A DNA stretch of 14,750 nt, taken from the NCBI GenBank assembly GCA_900551365.1, contig URVZ01000043.1:1-14750 (forward strand). The letters are read 5' to 3'. Origin of the DNA: an uncultured Collinsella sp. Lineage in GTDB: Bacteria > Actinomycetota > Coriobacteriia > Coriobacteriales > Coriobacteriaceae. This document shows positions 1 to 7,556 of this stretch, in pieces (positions within the stretch are counted from its first letter, which is position 1; every line of letters starts with the position of its first letter). The translations under genes were made by a program, and so were the position numbers. The notes below the pieces were generated by a model. It did not search any database and was not told where the DNA came from. It worked only from the letters and a program-made list of their open reading frames with translations.

Positions 1-143
1 TCAAGATTTTGCCGCACGAGTATTGGGAGTCGGTCAACCATCAGTGGATCACCTTCGGTCGCGAGATCTGCGACGCCCGCAAACCCAAGTGTGACGAGTG
101 TCCGCTGACAGATTTGTGCCCCAGCGTGCGCGTAGCGGGGTAG
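1..143 (+). CDS. nth: Endonuclease III, C-terminal fragment (5' end outside window)
   Basis: Reading from base 3, 46 codons precede a TAG at 141-143. The fragment carries the C-terminal [4Fe-4S] cluster loop of endonuclease III: Cys-x6-Cys-x2-Cys-x5-Cys, starting in the segment GREICDARKPKCDECPL. In the family this cluster positions a DNA-binding loop of the base-excision-repair DNA glycosylase/AP lyase that removes oxidised pyrimidines. The catalytic helix-hairpin-helix part lies upstream of the window. MutY shares a similar cluster, but MutY normally continues with a long C-terminal domain, whereas this protein stops eight residues after the last Cys, which fits Nth. A hairpin at 248-275 lies between it and mfd. 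Confidence 0.88.
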   Translation, partial: KILPHEYWESVNHQWITFGREICDARKPKCDECPLTDLCPSVRVAG

Positions 144-247
144 GGCGGAACGCATCTTCGTCTGGCGTTTTTTGCGGGGCTGGGTTTGCTCTTGAGCCGG
201 AGTCCTCTCCATGCGCTACCATGACAGGCAATGAAATCAGCCGCATA

Positions 248-275
248 CCCGCCGAGCTTGCCTCGGCGGGCTTTT
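248..275 (+). terminator. Terminator-like hairpin between nth and mfd
   Basis: A perfect 9-bp stem (CCCGCCGAG at 248-256 with CTCGGCGGG at 262-270) with a 5-base loop is followed by CTTTT. It lies only 15 bases before the mfd Shine-Dalgarno, so it either ends nth transcripts with readthrough into mfd or acts in the mfd leader. The T-run is short. Confidence 0.6.
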
Positions 276-300
276 GGCGTTGCAATGCCGGAGGAACAGC

Positions 301-3300
301 ATGCTCATTCACCGTATAGCCGCGCAGCTCTACACTGCCGAGGCGCTGCAGACCGTCGAGGCCGGGCTCGATTCTGGCGAGGACGTGACGCTGGCCGTGT
401 CTCAGTCGGGTCGAACGCTTATGGCCGCCGCCCAGTTTGCGCGCCGCCCGCGCCCTACGGTCTACATCGTGAGTGGCGAGGATGCAGCCGATCGCGCCGC
501 GCGTAGCCTTGCCGCCTATGTGGGCCTGGCGCACGTGTGCCGCTTTCCCGAGCGCAAGGACTATCCTTGGCGCGAGCAGGCGCCCGACGACGCCGTGGTG
601 GCCCAGCGCTGCGAGGCGCTCGGGCGCATCGTGCGCGGGGACAACTGCATCATGGTCGCCTCGGCCCGCGCGCTGCTGCGCTGCGTGCCGCCGGTCGAGA
701 GTCGCTATTGGGAGTCCACTACTTTTGCGGTGGGCGAGGAGATTCCCTTTGACGAGGTGCCGCAGCGTCTGGTGGGCATGGGCTACACCAATGCCGGCGC
801 CGCCGACGCGCCCGGCCTGTTCCGTGTGCACGGCGACACCGTCGAGGTGTTTCCCGCGCAGGAAAAGGCGCCCGTGCGCATTGAGTTCTTTGGCGACGAG
901 ATCGACCGCATCCGCCGCATGGTGAGCTCCACGGGCCAGACCATCGGCAACGAGGACAGCATCGAGATCTTCCCGTGCCGTGAGCTGGCGCTTACCGACG
1001 AGGCCGTCCACAACATGCATGTGGCGCTCTACCGCGCCAGCCAGGACGACAGCAAGTTGGCGGCGCTGCTCGAGATGGTGGATGCGCGCATCGTCACGCC
1101 TGAGCTCGACCGCTTTTTGCCGGTGATGTACGGCCAGACCGTGAGCCCGCTGTCGCATGTGAGCGGCAAGGCGCTCGTGGTACTGTCCGAGCCGCGCTCG
1201 CTGTTCGACGATTGCCTGCGCGCCTACGAGGATATCGAGGCACGTGCCGGCGAGGCGGGGGTCGACCGTCTGGACGGCCTGTATGTGCGTGCCCAGCAGC
1301 TCGATTTTGGTGCTCAGCAGCGCCTGAACTATGTGAGCCTGATTCGTGCCGGCGGTGCGGTGACGGCCGAGCTCAAGATTGAGCAGCCTGCCATTGCAGG
1401 CTCGGACAACCGTTTTATGACGCGCATCCAGGAGGTCGTGGGCAAGCGCTATGCCTGCGTGTTTGCCATCCCCGACCGCGGTGCGCGCGAGTCGATGGAG
1501 CTCACCTTTGGCGACGAGGGCATTACCTTTGAGGAATCGCTGACCGCGGCGCCCGAAAACGCCGGCGCTATCGGCGACCGCGTGCGCGTGGCAGCGGCGG
1601 ATTCCGCCGACCGTGCCGCACGCCAGGAGGCCCGTGCTTCCATTCGCGAGCGTCGCGCCGATGCGCTCAACGCCCGCTCGCTCGAGGCGGGCGCCGCGCA
1701 GGCTGCCGCCGGCGCCGCCGTGCCCACCATCTCGCGCGGGCGCGTGACCTTTGTGGACGCTGCCCTGCCGCAGGGCGTGGTGGTGCCCGATGCCAACCTG
1801 GCCGTGTTCTCGATCGCCGACCTCAACGCCCGCATGGATGCCAACCGCGCGCGCAGCCGCCGCAAGGTTGACATTACGCAGATCACCTTCCCGTTTAAGC
1901 CGGGCGACTACGTGGTGCACGCTACCCACGGCATCGCGCTCTTTAGCGAGATCGCGCGCCAGGAAGTGGGCGGCAAGGAACGCGACTACTTTTTGCTGGA
2001 ATATGCCGATGGCGACAAGCTCTACGTGCCGCTGGAGCAGGTTGACCGCATTACGCGCTACGTTGGTCCCGACGGCGATAAACCGCGCTTGACCAGGCTC
2101 AACACCGCCGACTGGACGCGGGCCACCAACAAGGCGCGCAAGAATGCCAAAAAGCTGGCGTTTGACCTGGTCGACCTCTATACGCGCCGCTCGTCGATTA
2201 CCGGTATCGCCTGTCCGCCCGATACGCCCGAGCAGATCGAGATGGAGGAGAGCTTTCCCTACGACGAGACGCGCGACCAGCTGGAGGCTATTGCCGACAT
2301 CAAGGCCGACATGGAAGCGCCCAAGCCCATGGACCGCCTGCTGTGCGGCGACGTGGGCTTTGGCAAGACCGAGGTTGCCCTGCGCGCGGCGTTTAAGTGC
2401 GTGGACTCCGGCCGCCAGGTCATGGTGCTCTGCCCCACGACCATTCTGGCCCAGCAGCACTATGAGACGTTCTTTGAGCGCTTTGCCCCGTTTGGCCTCG
2501 AGGTCGAAGTGCTCAGCCGCTTCCGCACCCCGGCGCAGCAAAAGCGCGCGCTTAAGGCGTTTGCCGAGGGCACGATCGACGTGCTCATCGGCACGCACCG
2601 CTTGCTTTCTGCCGACGTGAACCCCAAGAACCTGGGCATGGTGATCATCGACGAGGAGCAGCGCTTTGGTGTGCAGCACAAGGAGCAGCTCAAGAACCTG
2701 CGCGAGCAAATCGACGTGCTCACGCTTTCGGCAACGCCTATTCCGCGAACCATGCAGATGGCCACGAGCGGCGTGCGCGACATGAGCCTGATCACCACGC
2801 CGCCGACTGGGCGTCGTCCCGTGATCGTGCACGTGGGGGAGTACGACCCCGACGTGGTGAGCGCGGCGATTCGCCTGGAGGTGGGTCGCGGCGGTCAGGT
2901 GTATTACGTGTCCAACCGCGTCAAGACCATCGACGATGCCGTGGCGCGCGTGCACGAGGCCGCGCCCGAGGCGCGCGTGGGCGTGGCGCACGGCAAGATG
3001 AGCCCGCGCGAGGTCGAGGACGTGATGATCGAGTTCGCGACCAAGAAGATCGACGTGCTTATCGCCACGACCATCGTGGAGAGCGGCATCGACAACGCAA
3101 CGGCCAACACGCTCATCATTGAGGACTCGCAGCGTCTGGGTCTGGCACAGCTCTACCAGCTTAAGGGCCGCGTGGGCCGCTCGGCCACGCAGGCATACGC
3201 GTACTTTATGTTCCCCGGCGAGCTGCCGCTCACCGAGGAGGCCACGGCACGCCTGACCGCGCTTTCCGAGTTCCAGGACCTGGGCAGCGGCATGCGCATC

Positions 3301-3933
3301 GCCATGCGCGACCTGGAGATCCGCGGCGCCGGTTCGCTTATGGGCGCCGAGCAGCACGGTAACCTGTCGAGCGTGGGCTTTGACCTGTTTACGCAGATGC
3401 TGGGACAGGCCGTGGCCGAGGCGCGCGGCGATGACGATGCCGGCGTGGAGGCGGCGAGCGTGGGCATCAACCTGCCGGCCGACTACTTCTTGTCCGAGGA
3501 GTACATGCCGGCGGTGGACCAGCGCGTGCTCGTGTACCGCAAGCTCGCGGCGGCCGAGGACCTGGAGAGTATCGACGAGGTGCAGGAGGAGACCGAGGCC
3601 GCGCACGGTGAGCTGCCGTTGGCGGGGCTTAACTTGCTCAACCGCGCTCGCATCCGCATTCGCGGCGAGCGCTTGGGGCTCGAGAGCGTCACGCTCAGCG
3701 GTGGACGCATTACCTTCCTGGGGGTTGACGTTCCCAAGAAGGTGGCCTTTGAGCTTAAGACCCGCTATGGCGCGGTGAACTTTCCCAAGAGCCGCAAACT
3801 GTCGGTGCCCTACAAGGCGGGTGCCGGCGCGGGCAGCGGCCTGGGTCGCGGTCTCGACGCCAGCGACGGCACCGGCCCCGTGGCCGCGGCACTCATGCTG
3901 CTGCAGCAATTAGGCACGAGCGACGATGACTAA
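301..3933 (+). CDS. mfd: Transcription-repair coupling factor Mfd
   Basis: This protein of 1210 aa is a DNA translocase that pushes stalled RNA polymerase off lesions and recruits UvrA. I chose ATG 301 because GGAGGA (290-295) sits 5 bases upstream; an upstream in-frame TTG at 274 lies in the preceding hairpin and has no such site. Order of parts: a UvrB-like N-terminal module (about 1-410); an Ala-rich linker (about 431-475); the RNA-polymerase-interaction domain (about 530-600, with FKPGDYVVHATHG); and a RecG-like helicase module. The helicase has Walker A GDVGFGKT at 683-690, a DEEQ box at 784-787, a following LSATPIPRT motif III and the GRVGRS motif VI at 956-961. A C-terminal autoinhibitory domain lies at about 1050-1190. 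It is slightly longer than the E. coli protein (1148 aa), largely through the linker and the C-terminus. Identification is secure. Confidence 0.97.
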   Translation: MLIHRIAAQLYTAEALQTVEAGLDSGEDVTLAVSQSGRTLMAAAQFARRPRPTVYIVSGEDAADRAARSLAAYVGLAHVCRFPERKDYPWREQAPDDAVVAQRCEALGRIVRGDNCIMVASARALLRCVPPVESRYWESTTFAVGEEIPFDEVPQRLVGMGYTNAGAADAPGLFRVHGDTVEVFPAQEKAPVRIEFFGDEIDRIRRMVSSTGQTIGNEDSIEIFPCRELALTDEAVHNMHVALYRASQDDSKLAALLEMVDARIVTPELDRFLPVMYGQTVSPLSHVSGKALVVLSEPRSLFDDCLRAYEDIEARAGEAGVDRLDGLYVRAQQLDFGAQQRLNYVSLIRAGGAVTAELKIEQPAIAGSDNRFMTRIQEVVGKRYACVFAIPDRGARESMELTFGDEGITFEESLTAAPENAGAIGDRVRVAAADSADRAARQEARASIRERRADALNARSLEAGAAQAAAGAAVPTISRGRVTFVDAALPQGVVVPDANLAVFSIADLNARMDANRARSRRKVDITQITFPFKPGDYVVHATHGIALFSEIARQEVGGKERDYFLLEYADGDKLYVPLEQVDRITRYVGPDGDKPRLTRLNTADWTRATNKARKNAKKLAFDLVDLYTRRSSITGIACPPDTPEQIEMEESFPYDETRDQLEAIADIKADMEAPKPMDRLLCGDVGFGKTEVALRAAFKCVDSGRQVMVLCPTTILAQQHYETFFERFAPFGLEVEVLSRFRTPAQQKRALKAFAEGTIDVLIGTHRLLSADVNPKNLGMVIIDEEQRFGVQHKEQLKNLREQIDVLTLSATPIPRTMQMATSGVRDMSLITTPPTGRRPVIVHVGEYDPDVVSAAIRLEVGRGGQVYYVSNRVKTIDDAVARVHEAAPEARVGVAHGKMSPREVEDVMIEFATKKIDVLIATTIVESGIDNATANTLIIEDSQRLGLAQLYQLKGRVGRSATQAYAYFMFPGELPLTEEATARLTALSEFQDLGSGMRIAMRDLEIRGAGSLMGAEQHGNLSSVGFDLFTQMLGQAVAEARGDDDAGVEAASVGINLPADYFLSEEYMPAVDQRVLVYRKLAAAEDLESIDEVQEETEAAHGELPLAGLNLLNRARIRIRGERLGLESVTLSGGRITFLGVDVPKKVAFELKTRYGAVNFPKSRKLSVPYKAGAGAGSGLGRGLDASDGTGPVAAALMLLQQLGTSDDD

Positions 3934-3944
3934 CAAGTAGGGGC

Positions 3945-3984
3945 GTGGCGGGGCATAGCTACCAGTTGTTCTTTGCCCCGCCAC
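3945..3984 (+). terminator. Hairpin after mfd
   Basis: An 11-bp perfect inverted repeat (GTGGCGGGGCA at 3945-3955, TGCCCCGCCAC at 3974-3984) encloses an 18-base loop. It starts 11 bases after the mfd stop. There is no T-run after it, so it may be a weak or factor-assisted terminator, or a 3'-end stabilising structure. Confidence 0.5.
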
Positions 3985-4020
3985 CTCGCAGGTTGATTCC
4001 AGCCCCATCGAAAGGAAAGC

Positions 4021-4884
4021 ATGTTCGGATACATCTATAAGAAAGATGTCGCTATTATCGCGGCCGTCCTGTGCCTTTGTCTGGGCGTGGGCAGCTTCTT
4101 TGATTATCAGATCTCGAGTGCGCTGTTCAACATCGGCAGCATGTACGGTCGCTTTGTCGAGGCGGCCGGCGAGCTACCGTTCGAGCTGACGGCGAGCGTC
4201 GCGGGCGTTATGCTCGTGCGCGCGGTGCGTTCCGACTCCAAGGCGAGCAAGTGGCTCGCTGCGCTGGGCGTTTTGATCAACGTGGGTCTGGTCGGCTACG
4301 AGATTATCGGATCGCTGCGCGTCGGCGGCAAGCTTATTGCGTTTCAGCTGGTTCTGACGTTTGCGTTGGTCATCGCAGCCAACTTCATCGCCTACCGCCT
4401 CACGCGCACGACCGAGCCCGACGAGCTCACGCACTGGGCGTTGATGGTGCTTGCCGTGTGGGTCGCTCAGGCCATTATCCTCAACGTGATCGTCAAGCCG
4501 CTGTGGTCGCGTCCGCGCATGCGCGTGATCGAGGTCACGCCGGGGCTCAATTTTCAGCCGTGGTGGGTGATTGGCAACCCCGACAAGTGGAGCTATATCG
4601 CCGCCGGCGTAATCAAGGACGGCTTTAAGTCGTTCGCGAGTGGACACACCGCGCATGCGGCGATTGGCCTGATGCTCGCCGGGCTTCCCGCAGCGGCCTT
4701 TAAGGAAAAGCCGTCGCGCCGCCGGGTGGTCTTTTGGACGGCGGCTGTGGTCGCGGCGCTCGTCGCCTTTGGCCGCATCGTGATCGGAGCGCATTTTTTG
4801 AGTGACGTGAGCTGCGGCTTTGCCCTGGTGCTGGCGCTTGAGTGCCTTGCCGCGCGTATTGCCTATCCCAACGGCGTACAATAG
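4021..4884 (+). CDS. PAP2-superfamily integral membrane phosphatase
   Basis: This 287-aa hydrophobic protein has about six predicted membrane segments (roughly 10-28, 55-70, 78-98, 105-125, 138-158 and 235-275 as paired helices). The C-terminal half holds the three PAP2 phosphatase motifs in degenerate form: K159-x6-R166 followed by Met rather than Pro; FASGH at 205-209, where FPSGH is usual; and R252-x5-H258-x3-D262. The catalytic His pair (H209, H258), Asp262 and the Arg residues are present, so activity is plausible. Family members dephosphorylate lipid phosphates such as undecaprenyl pyrophosphate, phosphatidate or phosphatidylglycerol phosphate; the substrate cannot be read from sequence. 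AAAGGAAAGC precedes ATG 4021. The next gene, a threonine aldolase, starts 45 bases downstream and may be co-transcribed without a functional link. Confidence 0.85.
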   Translation: MFGYIYKKDVAIIAAVLCLCLGVGSFFDYQISSALFNIGSMYGRFVEAAGELPFELTASVAGVMLVRAVRSDSKASKWLAALGVLINVGLVGYEIIGSLRVGGKLIAFQLVLTFALVIAANFIAYRLTRTTEPDELTHWALMVLAVWVAQAIILNVIVKPLWSRPRMRVIEVTPGLNFQPWWVIGNPDKWSYIAAGVIKDGFKSFASGHTAHAAIGLMLAGLPAAAFKEKPSRRRVVFWTAAVVAALVAFGRIVIGAHFLSDVSCGFALVLALECLAARIAYPNGVQ

Positions 4885-4929
4885 CTCCGTTTAAATCATC
4901 TGGCCGATACCCGGTAAGAGAGGATTGCC

Positions 4930-5955
4930 ATGCTCGCGTTTAACAACGATTATTCCCACGGCGCACACCCGGCGGTGCTGCAGGCGCTCGTCGACACCAA
5001 TATGGAACCGCAGCCCGGCTACGGTACCGATGCACATACCGAGCGTGCCAAGCACCTTATTCGCGAGGCCTGCCAGGCCCCCGATGCCGACGTGTTTTTT
5101 CTGGTGGGCGGCACGCAGGCCAACGCGACGGTGATCGACATGCTGCTCGCGCCGTACGAGGGCGTCGTTGCTGCCGAGACTGGCCACGTTGCCTGCCACG
5201 AGGCGGGCGCCATCGAGTTTGGCGGCCACAAGGTGCTCACCATCCCCGGCTATGAGGGCAAGATGCACGCCGAGGACCTCGAGAACTATATCCAGGTGTT
5301 CTACGAAAACGAGAGCTACGAGCACACGGTGTTCCCGGGCGCCGTGTACGTGAGTCTGTCGACCGAGTACGGCACGCTGTACTCCAAGGCCGAGCTCGCG
5401 GCGATTCACGCGGTGTGCCAGAAGCGCGAGATTCCGCTGTTTGTGGACGGTGCTCGTCTGGCCTATGCGCTGGCGGCCGATGAGTGCGACATTACCCTGC
5501 CCGAGCTGGCGCAGCTGTGCGACGTGTTCTACATCGGCGGCACCAAGTGCGGCGCGCTTTGCGGCGAGGCTGTGGTGTTCTGCGGCATGCACGCCCCGGC
5601 GCATCCCATTCCGCGTATTAAGCAGCACGGCGCGCTGTTGGCCAAGGGCCGCCTGACGGGCGTGCAGTTTGAGGCGCTCTTTACCGACGGCCTGTATTTT
5701 GAGATTGGCCGTCAGGCGATCGAAACCGCGCAGGCGCTTCGTCGCGTGCTGCACGAGCACGGCTACCGGTTCTTCTTGGAGACGCCCACAAACCAGCAGT
5801 TCGTGATCCTGCCCAACGAGGACATGGCCCGCATTCGCGAGCATGCCTCGATCGAGTACTGGGAAAAGTACGATGAGACCCACACGGTGGTGCGCTTTTG
5901 CACCAGCTGGGCCACGACGCAGGAGGACATCGACGTGCTGGCGGCTGTCCTGTAG
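4930..5955 (+). CDS. ltaE: Low-specificity L-threonine aldolase
   Basis: This 341-aa PLP enzyme of the beta-eliminating lyase/aldolase fold cleaves L-threonine and L-allo-threonine to glycine and acetaldehyde. Visible marks: N-terminal FNNDYSHGAHP; GGTQAN at 60-65 for the cofactor phosphate; H86 in ETGHVACHE, equivalent to the His that stacks on the PLP ring; FVDGARLAYA at 171-180 with D173 and R176; and the Schiff-base lysine K206 in YIGGTKCGAL. Length is typical for the family. The start is set by AGAGAGGA (4917-4924), 5 bases from ATG 4930. A strong terminator follows 17 bases after the stop. The product is cytoplasmic; it could serve glycine formation or threonine catabolism. Confidence 0.93.
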   Translation: MLAFNNDYSHGAHPAVLQALVDTNMEPQPGYGTDAHTERAKHLIREACQAPDADVFFLVGGTQANATVIDMLLAPYEGVVAAETGHVACHEAGAIEFGGHKVLTIPGYEGKMHAEDLENYIQVFYENESYEHTVFPGAVYVSLSTEYGTLYSKAELAAIHAVCQKREIPLFVDGARLAYALAADECDITLPELAQLCDVFYIGGTKCGALCGEAVVFCGMHAPAHPIPRIKQHGALLAKGRLTGVQFEALFTDGLYFEIGRQAIETAQALRRVLHEHGYRFFLETPTNQQFVILPNEDMARIREHASIEYWEKYDETHTVVRFCTSWATTQEDIDVLAAVL

Positions 5956-5972
5956 CCTGATGTAATGACGAG

Positions 5973-6015
5973 GGCCACCCTGCGCCGGGTTTGGCGCAGG
6001 GTGGCCTTTGCTTTT
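5973..6015 (+). terminator. Strong intrinsic terminator after ltaE
   Basis: A 14-bp perfect stem (5973-5986 with 5993-6006) and a 6-base loop are followed by TTTGCTTTT. It ends directly before the Shine-Dalgarno of the next gene (6017-6025), leaving no space for a separate promoter. Confidence 0.9.
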
Positions 6016-6030
6016 GGGGAGAAGGGTTGT

Positions 6031-6621
6031 ATGACCGAGATGTCCGAGCCGACGATTCGTCTGGCGACGCCCGAAGACGCGTCGGCGTTGCTTGCCATCT
6101 ATGAGCCGTATGTGCGCCAGACGGCGATTACCTGCGAATACGAGGTGCCGAGCGTTGAGGAGTTCGCCGGGCGCATCGAGCGTACGCTCAAGCGCTATCC
6201 GTATCTGGTGATGGAGCTGGACGGGCATCCGGTAGGCTATGCCTATGTGAGTCCGCTCAACAGCCGCGAGGCATACGACTGGTCGGTCGAGACGTCGATC
6301 TACCTGGCGCGCGACGTGCGCCACGGCGGGCTGGGCCGCAAGTTGCACGATACGCTCAAACAATGTCTGATCGCGATGGGCATCACCAACATGTGCGCGC
6401 TCATTGCCGTGCCGCACGACAAGGACGACGAGTACCTGACGCACAACAGTCAGGATTTCCATGCCCATATGGGATATCGCTTGGTGGGCGCCTTCGATCG
6501 CTGCGCCCAAAAGTTTGGCCGCTGGTACGACATGTGCTGGATGGAGCTGGTCCTTGCCGAGCGCGTCCCTAACCAACCCAAACCAACCTGGTTCCCCGAC
6601 CTCCCCAAACCTACCATTTAG
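6031..6621 (+). CDS. GNAT N-acetyltransferase, phosphinothricin-acetyltransferase type
   Basis: This 196-aa single-domain acetyltransferase has the opening TIRLATPEDASALLAIYEPY and a long internal SVETSIYLARDVRHGGLG segment typical of the Pat/Bar/YncA-like group. The acetyl-CoA pyrophosphate loop is R97-H-G-G-L-G102. The acceptor is probably a small amine or amino-acid analogue; the exact substrate is unknown. I placed the start at ATG 6031 after GGGAGAAGG (6017-6025); the longer reading from 5965 would begin inside the terminator hairpin. Residues after about 178 form a Pro-rich tail (VPNQPKPTWFPDLPKPTI) that is encoded within an inverted-repeat element and does not look like part of the fold. 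The gene converges on gntR with 7 bases between the stop codons. Confidence 0.85.
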   Translation: MTEMSEPTIRLATPEDASALLAIYEPYVRQTAITCEYEVPSVEEFAGRIERTLKRYPYLVMELDGHPVGYAYVSPLNSREAYDWSVETSIYLARDVRHGGLGRKLHDTLKQCLIAMGITNMCALIAVPHDKDDEYLTHNSQDFHAHMGYRLVGAFDRCAQKFGRWYDMCWMELVLAERVPNQPKPTWFPDLPKPTI

Positions 6622-6625
6622 GGAC
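6565..6625. repeat. Inverted-repeat element overlapping the end of the GNAT gene
   Basis: GTCCCTAA (6565-6572) and TTAGGGAC (6618-6625) are perfect 8-bp inverted repeats. Between them lie short nested repeats: AACCA/TGGTT at 6581-6593 and GGTT/AACC at 6590-6611. The segment supplies the last 18 codons and stop of the acetyltransferase. The shared GGGAC edge with intergenic pieces near 8667 and 12736 suggests a dispersed repeat; that is inference. Confidence 0.5.
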
Positions 6626-6628
6626 AGG

Positions 6629-7351
6629 TTAGCCGATGGGCTCGGTGTATTTGGCGCGGTCGGTGCGTTGGATGCGCTTGGAGACATGGAGCGGGCGGCC
6701 GTCGGTGTCGTAGACGTAGTCGGTGATCAGGATCAGCGCCTGCCCACGCTCAACGTTGAGCAAAAACGCCTCGTTTTGCGAGGCATAGCACACCTCAAAG
6801 GTCTTGTGCCCCTGTGCCGGCGCGCGATGGAATTCTTGACGCAGCGTGGCGTAGAGCGAACCGTTGATATCGCGATCGATGAGTGCCTCAAAGCTCGGTG
6901 GTAGATAGGTGGTCTCCAGGCACAGTGGCGCATCGTCCAGATAACGCAGACGGACAAGTTTGACGAGCTTGCTGCCCACGGCGGCATCAAAGAACTTAGC
7001 TATGCTGCCGCCCGCCTTGGTAAAGCCCGAGTCCACCGTGCGCGTGGTGGGCTTCATGCCCTGGCCTTCGACCTGCTTGGTATAGCTCGAAAACACTAGG
7101 TTGTTCTCGTGGAGCGCCGGTGTGTCGGCCACAAAGGCGCCGCGCCCGCGCTCGGTGCGCACCAGGCCCTCATCAACGAGCACCTTAAGGGCGTGGCGCA
7201 CGGTGCTGCGCGACAGCCCCGATTCGTCCATGAGTTCCATCTCGGACGGCAGCTTGTCTTCGCGCGCGTAGACGCCGGCGGCGATGCGGTCACGCAGCAT
7301 GCCCGCCAAGCGCTCGTATTGGGCCAAGTTCTTTTTCGACGAAGCGCTCAT
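6629..7351 (-). CDS. GntR-family regulator, HutC/UTRA subfamily (FrlR-like position)
   Basis: This 240-aa transcription factor has an N-terminal winged helix-turn-helix (about 8-76) with LPSEMELMDESGLSRSTVRHAL at 34-55 and the wing GRGAFV at 69-74. A UTRA effector domain follows (about 90-235), the type that binds phosphorylated sugars, amino sugars or related small molecules. It is divergent from a SIS-domain deglycase across 205 bases holding near-identical 18-bp sites, one just upstream of each gene, so autoregulation and local control are likely. FrlR, the regulator of fructoselysine genes in E. coli and B. subtilis, belongs to the same subfamily. Other members respond to GlcNAc-6-P, trehalose-6-P or urocanate, so the effector is inferred from neighbours only. 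The Shine-Dalgarno is weak (AGGTTGA). Confidence 0.9.
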   Translation of the reverse strand: MSASSKKNLAQYERLAGMLRDRIAAGVYAREDKLPSEMELMDESGLSRSTVRHALKVLVDEGLVRTERGRGAFVADTPALHENNLVFSSYTKQVEGQGMKPTTRTVDSGFTKAGGSIAKFFDAAVGSKLVKLVRLRYLDDAPLCLETTYLPPSFEALIDRDINGSLYATLRQEFHRAPAQGHKTFEVCYASQNEAFLLNVERGQALILITDYVYDTDGRPLHVSKRIQRTDRAKYTEPIG

Positions 7352-7361
7352 TCGATCAACC

Positions 7362-7379
7362 TGTATCTAACTTATATGC
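7362..7379 (+). promoter_or_regulatory. Candidate operator copy 1
   Basis: TGTATCTAACTTATATGC matches the copy at 7501-7518 at 16 of 18 positions. It lies 11 bases upstream of the gntR start codon, in the gntR leader, which fits autorepression. Confidence 0.55.
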
Positions 7380-7421
7380 TTACCGAACAAAGCATGTATC
7401 CAATATGACAACAAAACCGCT

Positions 7422-7435
7422 GGTAATTGATTACC
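7422..7435. promoter_or_regulatory. GGTAAT-TG-ATTACC palindrome, candidate operator
   Basis: Six-base perfect arms are separated by two bases. A second, interlocking inverted repeat (CTGGTAA 7420-7426, TTACCAG 7443-7449) uses the same left arm. Dimeric GntR-family proteins bind such dyads, but this sequence is not a known HutC-type consensus. Confidence 0.45.
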
Positions 7436-7500
7436 GAAAACCTTACCAGTAAAAATTCTAAGACAAATATAGCATACAACTAGTCGACATAACCAAAACA

Positions 7501-7518
7501 TGTATGTAACTTGTATGC
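7501..7518 (+). promoter_or_regulatory. Candidate operator copy 2
   Basis: TGTATGTAACTTGTATGC, near-identical to 7362-7379, is itself a direct repeat of TGTATG with an 11-base period. It ends 38 bases before the SIS gene start, where repressor binding would block the rightward promoter or early elongation. Confidence 0.55.
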
Positions 7519-7556
7519 CATCGAGAGCATCAAACGAGAAGAAAGGCTGATGCACG

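Larger units (their letters stand above)
7352..7556. promoter_or_regulatory. Divergent AT-rich control region between gntR and the SIS gene
   Basis: This 205-base gap is much richer in A+T than its surroundings and must hold promoters for both directions. It contains the 18-bp repeats and palindrome listed separately, TTACCGAA twice (7380-7387 and 7431-7438), and an inverted pair GCATACAA (7472-7479)/TTGTATGC (7511-7518). Possible rightward promoter hexamers are TTGATT 7427-7432 with TAAAAA 7450-7455, or TTACCA 7443-7448 with TATAGC 7468-7473. Neither is strong enough to fix a start site. Confidence 0.7.

Noticed and set aside
274..300. Upstream TTG start for mfd
   Set aside because: It overlaps the 248-275 hairpin and lacks a Shine-Dalgarno, while ATG 301 has a good one.
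49..3909. Minus-strand open frame of 1286 codons opposite mfd
   Set aside because: It is a mirror of the GC-rich codon use of mfd, has no recognisable domains, is rich in His/Arg/Ala/Leu as antisense frames are, and mfd itself is certain.
4891..6687. Minus-strand open frame of 598 codons opposite ltaE and the GNAT gene
   Set aside because: It spans two clear genes and a terminator in antisense and shows no family features.
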